From the NCBI RefSeq assembly GCF_002775205.1, contig NC_036456.1, positions 19,923,976 through 19,987,975 on the forward strand: a stretch of DNA of 64,000 nt, read 5' to 3'. Source of the stretch: Xiphophorus maculatus. Its lineage: Eukaryota; Chordata; Actinopteri; Cyprinodontiformes; Poeciliidae. Positions 37,101-46,440 of the stretch are shown one piece after another. A program made the translations under genes and the position numbers. Below the pieces are notes generated by a model. The model was not told the origin of the DNA and did not search any database. It saw only the letters and a list, made by a program, of their open reading frames with translations. Position 1 is the stretch's first letter. Each line of letters opens with the position of its first letter.

Positions 37101-37656
37101 TGCTCACTGGCTCAGCAAGTGTGTGGAGAAAATGACAGAAGCTCTTAGAGAAAAGTTTAAATCAACAATGTTTGAAACAAAACTCTCACTTCTCCATATG
37201 AAACCAGAGAATGAGCTTTTCACCAGAGTGATTGGTTGTGGCAAACAGTGTCCATTCTGCAAAATACCCTGTGATGCAGGTGGAGAAAACCACACTCAAC
37301 ACTTTGCTTCCATGCATCGACCAGATGGATTAGGTCGGTACAGGTATGAAGGCTCTAGGAAACTCACGACTAACATCTGCTCTTCTCTTGTCATCAGTAA
37401 CAAACGTTTTTGTTGCAGTGACACAAAGGATCAATACCATCCTTACAAAGAATATAGGCAGATTTACCCAGACTGGAATATTCATCCAGATGGAAGCCTT
37501 GAGGCGTCAGATTATTGGAAATATGTGATGAAAACATACAACAAGGAATTTGCTGAAGCATATGATGCAGAGCCTGCTGACATTCCTGATGCTTGGAAGA
37601 AAATCACAAAAGAACAGGCAGAGAAAAGCCTCAAGAAATCATTCAACTTCAAGTGA
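31112..37656 (+). CDS. GVIN/URGCP-like interferon-induced very large GTPase, gene A
   Basis: Coding exons 31112-31241 (exon begins 31034) and 32981-37656 join in phase 1 to give 1,601 codons plus stop. The main exon opens after acceptor GTTGAACAG; the first in-frame ATG-like call at 32989 is really TTG, so this exon is internal. Residues 3-22 are hydrophobic (LTLIYICMVYI), a possible membrane anchor unusual for this family. A URGCP-type N-terminal region follows (LPLYFLKKLMMVNVTARKIKC). The GTPase domain has P-loop GVQSTGKST at about 653-661, CTRGA (switch I) and DTEG at about 706; no canonical NKxD is seen, only FVHQNV. The helical C-terminus carries CPFC-x3-C and His residues near 1463-1490. 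Compared with gene B it lacks two small exons: an exon-like piece at 31755 has a stop codon and is presumably skipped. Family members act in innate immunity or cell growth; the target is unknown. Confidence 0.88.
31755..32870 (+). repeat. Intron repeat mosaic of gene A
   Basis: Two pieces of a DNA-transposon-like fish repeat (about 31790-31885, with TCCTTGAGATGTTTAAACAT; and about 32695-32850, with TTTGTGGTTGTTCTGTGAC) flank a SINE (32064-32443) and a family R1 fragment (32516-32630). The same nested arrangement lies in gene B at 57055-58145, so all insertions predate the duplication. Repeat class is not certain. Confidence 0.5.
32064..32443 (+). mobile_element. tRNA-derived SINE
   Basis: The head GGGCTGCACAGGGGCGTAGT carries an A-box-like GCGTAGTTGGTAGCAC and a B box GGTTCGATTCC, then a long body and a tail AAAATGGATGGAT. 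Flanking target duplications are TCTATGATAACTA (32051-32063) and TCTATAATAACTA (32444-32456), one difference. A similar copy with the same flanks lies at 57358-57726 and a reverse, interrupted copy at about 42240-42750. Confidence 0.9.
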
Positions 37657-38899
37657 AACCATAATTCATGTTTAGTTGTAAGAACACAATTAGTTCTTGC
37701 ATGCAGAGTTTTTTTTATCCTTTTTTTGAAAGGCCCAATTTACACGTTGAGTGTTTTACGAAAGTACAAAATAAACAGCTTTGGCCTAATTGGGCCATTT
37801 TCTTCATTGATCATTTTTAATTTTAGCATTTTGTCATTCTATTATTTTATTAACTTTTGTTTGCAACATATGTTGTCTGAAAATATTTACACTCTTGTTG
37901 AAAGAATGTATGTTTTCCACTACATTATACGGATTATTGGAGTGTTTCAGTACAAATTTACTGTTCATTGTTAACGACTCAATGAAATCAATTCTCCATT
38001 GTCTTTACATCATTCAGTGGGTGATTGCTGCAAAGTCAATCACTGGATACATTTACTGAGTTTCCTTAGATAGAAAAAGTTTCACCAAATGAAATACCAA
38101 TCTGAACGCAGCTGATTGGGTCAAATTAGAATATATTTAATTTTAAATCTGTTGATCTGATGTGGTTGAACTGATTATGTATTTCTGTATATTAAATGGA
38201 TCTGGTTTGTATTACAAATTATCTTGAGATTACATTTGCTATGAATTAGTGCTGGAACAACAAACTTAATTGAATTAAGATTGATGTCAAATTATTATTA
38301 TTATTTTTTTTGCTGTATGGTTGCAGGAATGTTATGAATTAAATGTTCTTAAATATTTAATTCGTTGATTGGCATATTCTGTGTCATGTCCAGATATAGT
38401 GTTTTGTTTGTATAAAAATGTAATTTATTTTTTCCCGTTTTATCATTTTGTTACATTCAAAATGATTTAGGGTTTATAAACATCTAGTTCTGGGTTTTAT
38501 CTTGAGTTTATCTCTGATTTCATTCAGATGTATTTAGGTTTTCATCCTCAACATTGATCATCAAATGTAACAGAAAAATTCAATTAAACTCAATTCAAAG
38601 TTTTTACATGACTTGCTTTTTGTCAGATCTCTCTCTAGTACTGTGCTGACTTGATGTGTCGTTGTGCTAATTATGTTAAATGTTTTGATTTTTTTCCAAC
38701 TAAATGTCATAGCAGCTGATGCTCTTTTCTTCTGTAAACAAATGGAAAGCTGCTCATTTTTGGTTAAAATAAATTATATTCTACAAATAAATAGGACATC
38801 TTGTTTATGACATGCTTAATAAAATATATTGTTGTGGATCTACAGAACTTTTTGTCAAAACGTTTTCAGAATTTACTAAGAAGAACTTCATGATAATAG
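37657..38899. other. Gene A 3' flank
   Basis: Contains a likely polyadenylation signal AATAAA at 37770-37775, about 115 bases after the stop. The flank aligns with the DNA after gene B but with clearly more substitutions and indels than the 5' flanks show. No other gene seen. Confidence 0.6.
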
Positions 38900-38901
38900 G
38901 G

Positions 38902-39405
38902 TTAGTCTCCCCCCAACACCACACACTCATTTTGACTAGACTGCTGCAGAAAACTATGAATATCTTTAAAAATGTTAAGCCTTTGATCCCCTTGATTTGG
39001 TGCATAAACATTCATAAAACAGAAAAGGGTTTTTTTTATTTCCACTCTAATCACCAGGACCCTTCCTGGAACTAACTCAGAATGAGAAATAACATTAATG
39101 TCCAAAGCTGGTGAGAATAAAACTGCTACACCAGCAGATAATCTTGTGCCATGAGACAAAAAATATTTCCCTTTCCAACTCAGCCCCCACTCCACCTCAT
39201 TGTCATGGTCTGTATGTGTCTCTTGTAAAAAAACAACATCAAGTTTCTTTTGCCTAATCGTCTCCAGAACAACCATCTTTTTAAGTGGATCCCTCCCACC
39301 ATTGATATTTAAAGTTCCCACCCTGATATTACTCATACAAATAGAAAAGAGAGGCAGATCAGACAGAGACAGCAGAAAGAAAATCACCCAGTGCACTTTA
39401 ATCAT
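38902..39405 (-). pseudogene. LINE ORF2 N-terminal endonuclease fragment
   Basis: Starts at ATG 39405, four bases after the ORF1 stop. The frame shows the apurinic-endonuclease fold motifs: VGTLNINGGRDP, VVFLQETHTD, LSHGTRLSAGVAVLFSP, MNVYAPN and a terminal VVLGGD, the last normally followed by F-N. The frame hits a stop right after GGD and the rest of the endonuclease and the whole reverse transcriptase are missing. Inactive. Confidence 0.8.
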
Positions 39406-39409
39406 TATC

Positions 39410-40717
39410 TTATCTCTGAATCTTCAGTCGCTTTGAACCTTTCGCTTTTTTTGCTGACACCTGTCTCCTGACACTTGTCAGGTGTTTTTTTAACCGGAAA
39501 CGTTTCTTTTCATCTAACATTTCAAACCCAACCACTTTCCGAACCACTAATACACTCTTGATACATTTTTCTGCATCAGGAAAATAGTCAAGGACCTTAA
39601 CTTGTTTGCCAAATGTTTCATCCAAAAATTCATTAATTTCTTCCAGAGTGTACAAATCGCCACTAGATGTTTGTGAATCTGCGATTGAGACACTGTCTGA
39701 GTCGTTGTCGTACTCCATGTCTTCTACCTGTGCAGGTGGCGCAGCAGACTGGACCCCTGCAGCGCCACCTTCAGGCAACACCACAGCCTCTGCAGCGCCA
39801 CCCTCAGGCAACGCTACAGCCTCTGCAGCGCCACCCTCAGGCAACGCTACAGCCTCTGCAGCGCCACCCTCAGGCAACGCTACAGCCTCTGCAACAACAC
39901 AGCCAACCATTTGATCAGTTTCTACCTCCAGATTACTCCCCTCTGAGGAGTCCTTGGGAACACCGGTTCCAGTTTTTTCAGTATCCTCCTGTACAATATG
40001 TTTATTCCAACCACTGCTTCCCTCTCCTGCATCAAAGCTAGCGGGAGGAGGAAACACCCCGCCCTCAGCGGGCGGAGGAGCCCCGACCACCCGCGACCCC
40101 TCTGCACTGCCGCTCACTGCAACCTGAGCTTCCTGATGTTTATGCGGGCAAGAAGAACGCTTATGTCCAACATCCCCACACTCAAAGCATTTCATACTCC
40201 CAGAACTCGCATAAACCATATAAGATCCATCTTCATATTTCACTCTGAAAGAAACTTCTAGCGTCTGTGTAGCAGAGTTTAAGAACATAAAAACCTGCCT
40301 CCTGAAAGACTGAACGTGTTTCAGCTTATCATGTTTACATCCCAAACCAACAGTTTTAAAACCACTCGCCAGTTTCCCAAAGCGCTGGAGCTCCTTCTCC
40401 AACAAAACATTAGGAATGAACGGCGGCACGCCCGAGACAATAACCCGGGTGGAGGGCACCGCAAGCGGCGACACCTGCAGGTACTCCCCGCCTACTGTCA
40501 CCCCGCTAACAATCAACTGGTTCACAAAGCGCTCTTCTCTTAAAAATATCACTACTCCCTTATTCATTCTGGAAGCATAAATTAAATTGCTGTGACCAAC
40601 TAGATCGCCAACTGTCAACAGAACCGTTTCAACTGTGATTGTCGGATCAGGTTGGATCCGAATCCCATTTCTCAAAGAGAGGGGCGGCGGCTCTGGAGAC
40701 GCCATCCCCACAAACAA
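39410..40717 (-). CDS. LINE ORF1 protein
   Basis: An intact 435-codon frame. An N-terminal RNA-binding-like region (residues 1-170) is followed by a CCHC zinc knuckle, CFECGDVGHKRSSCPH, at about 178-193, then a low-complexity part and a basic C-terminus (KKAKGSKRLKIQR). The middle holds four tandem 11-residue repeats of AEAVALPEGGA type, the fourth with A changed to V (DNA 39760-39895, 33-bp unit). Start could also be the internal Met at about codon 5. ORF1 proteins bind LINE RNA; this copy cannot act alone because ORF2 is broken. Being open over its whole length it is a young copy. Confidence 0.8.
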   Translation of the reverse strand: MFVGMASPEPPPLSLRNGIRIQPDPTITVETVLLTVGDLVGHSNLIYASRMNKGVVIFLREERFVNQLIVSGVTVGGEYLQVSPLAVPSTRVIVSGVPPFIPNVLLEKELQRFGKLASGFKTVGLGCKHDKLKHVQSFRRQVFMFLNSATQTLEVSFRVKYEDGSYMVYASSGSMKCFECGDVGHKRSSCPHKHQEAQVAVSGSAEGSRVVGAPPPAEGGVFPPPASFDAGEGSSGWNKHIVQEDTEKTGTGVPKDSSEGSNLEVETDQMVGCVVAEAVALPEGGAAEAVALPEGGAAEAVALPEGGAAEAVVLPEGGAAGVQSAAPPAQVEDMEYDNDSDSVSIADSQTSSGDLYTLEEINEFLDETFGKQVKVLDYFPDAEKCIKSVLVVRKVVGFEMLDEKKRFRLKKHLTSVRRQVSAKKAKGSKRLKIQR

Positions 40718-40900
40718 ACAGCGCTACAAGCGCTGAAAAACAAAAAACAGAACCAGAACCCAAGACTTAGAACCAAAGCAAGTAAAGAATATTAAAAAGC
40801 AACAAATACATGAAAGAAAGAGGTCAAAAAAGAAAACGATTGAGACACTTTCACTCTCCCAAACTCACCACCCACAGACTCACCACCACCACTCCCAGAG

Positions 40901-40904
40901 ATAT

Positions 40905-40939
<35 letters not shown>

Positions 40940-40940
40940 G
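40901..40940. repeat. (AT)n microsatellite
   Basis: Two AT runs separated by one AAAT interruption, located between the LINE 5' leader and the BED-finger exon. The junction of the two elements therefore lies in or next to this tract. Confidence 0.95.
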
Positions 40941-40975
40941 GAGATTTAGGAGCGCGAGGACAGGATAGGAGTAGG

Positions 40976-41187
40976 ATGGAGCCGGCGAGAAAGAGGAGGA
41001 TTTCCCCTATGTGGGAACATTTTGATTTGATAAGCCCTAACAAGGTAAGGTGAACTGAACATTTGCAGATGCATTAGGTTTGCTTATGAGGAACTGTATT
41101 TTTCACTGTTTCTTATTTTCTGTAAAGGTGAGGTGTTTATTGTGCTCCAAGGAGTTGGGGTACAATAATAACACCTCATCCATGTAG
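40976..41187 (+). pseudogene. BED zinc-finger exons of a hAT transposase / ZBED-like gene
   Basis: ATG at 40976 opens 23 codons (MEPARKRRISPMWEHFDLI...) ending at a good donor AAG/GTAAGG (41044). After an 83-base intron the acceptor TTCTGTAAAG (41127) joins in phase 0 to VRCLLCSKELGYNNNTSSM, then TAG at 41185. The pattern W-x2-F ... C-x2-C is a BED finger whose two histidines should follow right after SSM, but they are missing. BED fingers begin hAT transposases and their domesticated ZBED relatives; splicing of a short 5' intron is known in these genes. Truncated fragment. Confidence 0.7.
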
Positions 41188-42239
41188 TGTCAAAAAAGAG
41201 AAATCGTTTGAAACCAAAAACTGTGGAGAAATTGTTGTTTCTTAATAAAAATGCATAAAATCATCCAAGTTACACAAGCATTAGCCTATTCACTACCCCT
41301 CCCTAGTTCCACAAGCACTTTCACTGTCCTCTGCCTGATTAAGCCCAGGCCATTTTTCTAGAGTCACAGAAAAACATTATTACACAACATGCCATATCAC
41401 ATGACACTACTATTTTGGGAATAATTACACACAGAGGATACATTCAAACAATATTTTATTATACACACATGTGTATACATAATTTATGTAGACAAATGAT
41501 TTCGTCCTACACCTTTTGTGAAGTCATTCCCAAGAGCCATAATAGACAAAAATTCAATGCATCACACGTGTTAAGATACAGCTGGCTGTGATTATACACC
41601 TGGCCAGTAGGTGGTTTTGTGTGCACATGAAGCTTCAAGAAATGAACCCTTTCTCGAACCAGTTGGCTCAAGTGGTTCAATGCCTCATGAGGCTTCATCT
41701 CACCATCACTAGCTACCAGCTTCCACTGTGAATAGAAACACTACTTTAGTTAGACACTTGATTCTTCCCAATATAGCTCACAGCAAGATAACTTAAGTCC
41801 CCACAAACAGTCAGCAGACAGACTAGATCACTTCAGATCAAAGCCCAGGGAAAAAGGAACCTGACAGCTCTGGCATGAAGCTCTTTATGGAACGGCTGAT
41901 CAGATCCAATACATTTCACCTGTGGCAGCCAGGTAGACCTGAAAACCAAAGAGAGAGAGAGGCCCCAGAGGTCAGTGACCGTAACAGGGAGACACCCTGA
42001 AGCTTCAAATAAATAGACCGGAAATTAACTTGAATGTAAACTATTTAGTCTGGCAGCAGAGGATGGAAAGAAATGACTCAGAGAAAGATATGGATCTTAA
42101 CACTTAAATACAGTAACTTCTAAAGTGGTAGAAATATCATTACCTTTGATATATATTTCAATATTTATCCGTTTGGTTAATCTCAAGTCTTCAATATTTC
42201 TTTTTCTTGTATTTCTATAAAGTATTTTACAACAGTAAA
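41188..42239. other. Spacer, probable hAT remnant
   Basis: No gene recognised. The part 41500-41705 has a repeat-like look (for example GAACCAGTTGGCTCAAGTGG at 41656-41675) and might be the far end of the same hAT element as the BED-finger exons, but no inverted repeat was verified. Confidence 0.35.
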
Positions 42240-42750
42240 CCATCCATCTATCCATTTTCTAACACCCCTAGTGCAGGGGTCCCCAAAGTCGGTCCTCGAG
42301 GGCCGGCACCCTACATGTTTTAGTTCTCTCCCTGGTTTAGCGCACCTGGATCAAATGATGGCTCATTAGAGGCCTAAGAAGAGCATTGACATGCTGAAAA
42401 AGTTGTGGCCAATTTTGGGGACCCCTGCCCTTGTGGGATCAGGAGGTGCTGGTGTCTATCTCCAGCCAACGTTTCGGCCGAGAGGCAGGGTTCACCATGG
42501 ACAGGTCACCAGTCTGTCGCAGGGCAACACAGGGACAGACAAGACAAACACACTCATACCTTAGGAGAATTTAGAGAGACCAATTAACCTGATATTTATG
42601 TTTTTGGACTGTGGGAGGAAGCTGGAGTACCCAGTGAGCACCCACCATGAACAGGGAGAACATGCAACCTCTGTGCAGAAAGGGGCCGGGAATCGAACCA
42701 GGGACCTTCTTGCAACAGTGCTACCAACTGCGACACTCTGCACTGCCTCG
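42240..42750 (-). mobile_element. tRNA-derived SINE, reverse copy, split by a MITE
   Basis: Reverse complement of the SINE family at 32064 and 57358: tail (CCATCCATCTATCCATTTT) at the left, body motif CAGTCTGTCGCAGGGCAACA at 42511, and B-box complement GGGAATCGAACC at about 42689. A hAT MITE (42274-42427) sits inside the tail-proximal part. Confidence 0.85.
42274..42427. mobile_element. hAT MITE, 154 bp, with target duplication
   Basis: Ends CAGGGGTCCCCAAA and its reverse complement TTTGGGGACCCCTG. Flanking 8-mers CCCTAGTG (42266-42273) and CCCTTGTG (42428-42435) differ at one base: an 8-bp target duplication, as expected for hAT. Inserted into a SINE, so it is the younger element. Confidence 0.88.
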
Positions 42751-43447
42751 TAAACATTTTTTTTAATTTAAAACTATCGAACCACAAATGATTCACCAAA
42801 AATGTTAAGCTGAATATTTTGAAAATATTTTGTTCATTTAATTCATTAGATTTTAAAATGTAAAGTTTGGAGCATCATTTCTATTCGGTGTTTCTCTTAT
42901 ATGCTGGTCAGTTTTGTATTCAGTCATGGATCTTCAAACTTTACTGCAATCCCTCCCCCTAGTGGTAACTTAAGATACATCCAAATCCAGCTGCTGTTTT
43001 CCACTCAAGGGTTTCAACATTGGAAATGTTAACACAAAAGTTTCATGTTGAGACTAACAAGAGATTTCTATGGATAATTTTGTCAATACAAACACAGTCA
43101 TGTCTAGAACGGCTTCTTTCATTTAGTTTTGTTTTCTTAATCCAGTTTCTACATTTAGTCTTGACCAACTATGTCAAAGCCTCAGGACCAGACAGTCTGC
43201 ACACCGTTATGTTGCAGGTAAAAACTTTTTTTAAATAGTTGGAAGTATTATTTTTTGTATGGAACTTTTTATATTCGTCTTAATAGGTGCACTCTACATA
43301 TAAATTGAAAATTTATTCATTTTACACATTTGCAACCCCTCCTCCGTTTACTTTTTACATACATACTGTTTGGGAAAATGTGACCCAGCAGTGAAGTTGA
43401 AGGGTAAAAAAGACAAAAAAATTTCCATTTCTATGTTTCCTTGCAGC
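42751..43447. other. Spacer
   Basis: AT-rich, no gene recognised. Confidence 0.4.
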
Positions 43448-44726
43448 TAGGCCTGTCACGATAGCAAATTTTGCTGAGCGATTAATTGTCTAAAAAAACT
43501 ATTGCGATAAACGATAATATTGTCTGAAGACCTTTTTACACTGATTTAATGGAAATGACGTAATAATGCATGTGATTTCCTGCCAAAGATAGATACACTT
43601 TATTTTCAAAAGAATATTTAACACTGGAGCTGATAAACTAAATAAACAAAACAACCAAAAACAAAATGGATTCTCAGTTTCCATTAACAAAAAATGTACT
43701 TGAATAAAAACTAAACAACATAAAGCCAAAGTAGAAATAAATACTGCATTCAACCAAAAGAGGGCAGATTATGAAGTGTGTATATTATGTTGCCCTTCAG
43801 TAATAATTAGATTTAAATAGAGAAGACGGGCACATCGACTACCTGATGCAATAGTTCACACTACATGATTTTTTGCTCCTATTTCTCCCCTTACAACAAT
43901 CTTAGACCTTTGGTCTTTCTAAGAGTGTGTGGTGTGTTACGGTAGATCGTCGATGCCGCTCCGATCTAAATCAGGGGTTTTCCCCCGACTGGGATCTTAA
44001 CGCAGCCTGTTGAATGTGACAGGTAGCCAATCAGAAAGCGCGGATTCTCCTCCGTGTTTTCTGAGGGGAAATTACGTCGGGGAATCCCAAACAGCTGACA
44101 CGACGCAACCCGAAGTCCAGCGGACATCGGAGATGATATGTGAAAACAACATTAATGTTTATTCAACATGCAAAGAATATAGAAATGACAAGGGGAGGAG
44201 TTGGAGCGAAATTGCTACCGCAGTTGATAAAACCGGTAACTTTTCAGCTGTTCTTCGTTAACGTGACGTAAATAGGTTCTAATGATTTTCATTCAGTCAG
44301 GACTTTACGCTGACACTAGCCACATGCATTGCAGGTAGATTGTAGTAAAGCATTGATTAATGCCTGGTTTTAAAATTAGTTCACTGGACTTGTAGCCATT
44401 ATTTTGTGCCCATTGTTGGACACCACACGGCAGGAACGAACCCGATCGAACCGTTATACCTAGGATTTCTGTCGGCTAATGTGTGGCCTGTCAGGTTTTG
44501 AAAATGGGCCGACAATCAGTCGACAGCTGTGCGCTGGGCTTTACACTAAGGAAATGAGGAAGGGAGGGTCAGTGGAGAGCACCGGAGTTGAGCCTTTTTT
44601 CATTCAGTGTCATCAACAGAAAGAGAAAAAGGTCGGAAGAGACGATAATGCCGATAATTGAAATGACGTTGATAGTTTTAATTTATCGTACGATTAATCG
44701 ATTTATCGTTTATCGCGACAGGCCTA
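43448..44726. mobile_element. Non-autonomous hAT element, 1,279 bp
   Basis: Ends TAGGCCTGTCACGATA and TATCGCGACAGGCCTA are inverted repeats with one mismatch, and they are followed inward by further AT-rich inverted homology (GATTAAT, GATAAACGATAA). Flanks are a perfect 8-bp duplication CTTGCAGC (43440-43447 and 44727-44734). The interior has no transposase; instead it has a CpG-rich stretch and a short open exon (see 44010). Confidence 0.92.
44010..44235 (+). other. MADF-like exon fragment inside the hAT element
   Basis: An open frame from 44010 ends at a plausible donor ACCG/GTAACT (44235). The segment YSTCKEYRNDKGRSWSEIA resembles the middle of a MADF (Myb/SANT-like) domain, where a K-E-Y-K-D ... 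W-x-x-I-A pattern is typical. Upstream DNA is CpG-rich (43940-44130), like a promoter. It may be a host first exon captured by the element or part of the element's own lost gene. Confidence 0.4.
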
Positions 44727-44734
44727 CTTGCAGC

Positions 44735-45825
44735 TATGAACCATATTTCACCACACACACACCCACACACACAGTTCAGTTGGGAATACTCAATTAAACT
44801 TCCGATTGACATCTTGTTAGGTAAACTGTATATATTATTATCAAATATTTGTTGTTTCATGCGCCTTTATAATGTTCTTGTCTTATATGCCTTTATTTGT
44901 TTTGTTTCATCTTACCATAAAGAAAGTTTCTGTGTTGTTGAATTGCTTTGATTCCTTTCTCAGAAGGCCTCTCTGAGGAAGAGCAGAGACAACCGTTTTC
45001 AACAGGGTTATCGCTCAGCAGAAACCTCTGCATCCTTCACCTGCTAGATAGTATTAAAGGAAGAATAATTTAATGTTAACTTTGGACAAAACGTTTGGCT
45101 CTTTCTTCCTTAAAACTCCCGGATCCTCTCAACGAGCGGGGCGTGCTGCTAAAGTGAAACAACAACAAAGCGCGTTGACGTCACAGATCACAGAGTTTAA
45201 TTCCATACAAAGCAACGCATGAATCAATCAACAAAGCTGCAGAGGAACAGAGATATGCATTGTTTACCTTATACAAACAAAGACAGACAAGACAAAGACA
45301 GACAAAAAAACAAAACAAAGATGAACAAAAAGCAAAGACGCGTCATTGGAGAGAGCCGATGTAAAAAAACAAAATGTTGGCCGCTCTCTGAATTTTTTCT
45401 CCTGACATGAAATCTTATAGTAAGGAGGTGTTTTTCTATTTAATATATGCACTCACGTCGTTCCTCTGGTTGACCAACTGGAAACTCCCTTAAGCACTCA
45501 GAGAAACTTGGAACTCCCCCTAATTTACCGCAAAGATCAAAGGGCCATCTGGTCTCTGGCAAAACAAAAAAGCAAACCGCTGCCCTGACCCCCTGTGGCT
45601 CCCACGGTCATTCTGGGTACAGAACAATCCTGAGACTAGAAAATTTCGGAAGAAATATAGCCGGGGCCTGCCAAGGCGCGGCCGTGGGGTTCGGGCCCGG
45701 CGTCGTCACGCCACAAATCGGCGTCGACGCTAAAGAACGCCGCGACGTGATCAGTGGCACGCGGAGAACCGCAAGAACGTTAAGCGAGGCGGACGTGCAC
45801 CATTCGGTACGATTTAAAATGTTGT
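44735..45825. other. Spacer with GC-rich block
   Basis: No gene recognised. 45640-45800 is unusually GC- and CpG-rich for the region (GGCGCGGCCGTGGGG type) and leads directly into the tandem array. It probably belongs to the same composite repeat as 45826-47225. Confidence 0.35.
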
Positions 45826-46440
45826 CAAGGCTTTTATCTTGGAAGTTTTGTTAAACTTCATTTCAAAGGGCCAAACTAATCCCATGCGTAATAGTCCTTG
45901 GGTTAAAATAGTTATATAATGCTCAAAACACAAGTAGCTGATGTAAAAATATTCAAGGCTTTTATTTTGAAATTGTCAGTATGCTTCATTTTAAAGTTCC
46001 GAACTAATACCACGTGTAAGAGTGCTTCGGATGAAAAAGTCAAATAAAGCCAAAAAGAGCAATTACGTCATGTAAAAACTATTCAAGGCTTTTATTTTGA
46101 AATTTTCAGTATGCTTCATTTCAAAGGGCCAAACTAATACCACGTGTAACAGTGCTTTGGATGAAAAAGTCAAATAAAGCCAAAAAGAGCAATTACGTCA
46201 TGTAAAAATATTCAAGGCTTTTATTTTGAAATTTTCAGTATGCTTCATTTTAAAGTTCTGAACTAATACCACGTGTAAGAGTGCTTTGGATGAAAAAGTC
46301 AAATAAAGCCAAAAAGAGCAATTACGTCATGTAAAAATATTCAAGGCTTTTATTTTGAAATATTTGTTAAGCTTCATTTCAAAGGGCCAAACTAATACCA
46401 TGTGTAACAGTGCTTTGGATGAAAAGTCATATAGAACTAC
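45826..46440 (+). repeat. Tandem array, five units of about 129 bp
   Basis: Units begin with CAAGGCTTTTAT at 45826, 45954, 46084, 46213 and 46342 (spacings 128, 130, 129, 129). Each carries AAACTAATACCACGTGTAA and, in the inner units, GTCAAATAAAGCC and AATTACGTCATGT. Units 2-4 are most alike; the first and last are diverged, the usual pattern of unequal exchange. Confidence 0.92.

Larger units (their letters stand above)
38900..40890 (-). mobile_element. LINE, 5' end and ORF1 retained, 3' end missing
   Basis: On the minus strand: a 5' leader of about 170 bases, complete ORF1, a 4-base gap and the start of ORF2 (endonuclease), then nothing: reverse transcriptase and tail are absent. LINE copies normally lose their 5' end, so this is the opposite pattern and implies a later deletion or recombination at about 38900. 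ORF layout (zinc-knuckle ORF1, endonuclease-RT ORF2) suggests the Tx1/L1 side of the LINE tree. Confidence 0.8.

Noticed and set aside
39606..40041. Plus-strand ORFs rich in Ala/Gly/Ser/Thr or Gln/Pro
   Set aside because: Antisense readings of the LINE ORF1 minisatellite.
40792..41043. 83-codon minus-strand ORF with an Ile-Tyr run
   Set aside because: Produced by the AT microsatellite; the plus strand carries the real BED-finger exon.
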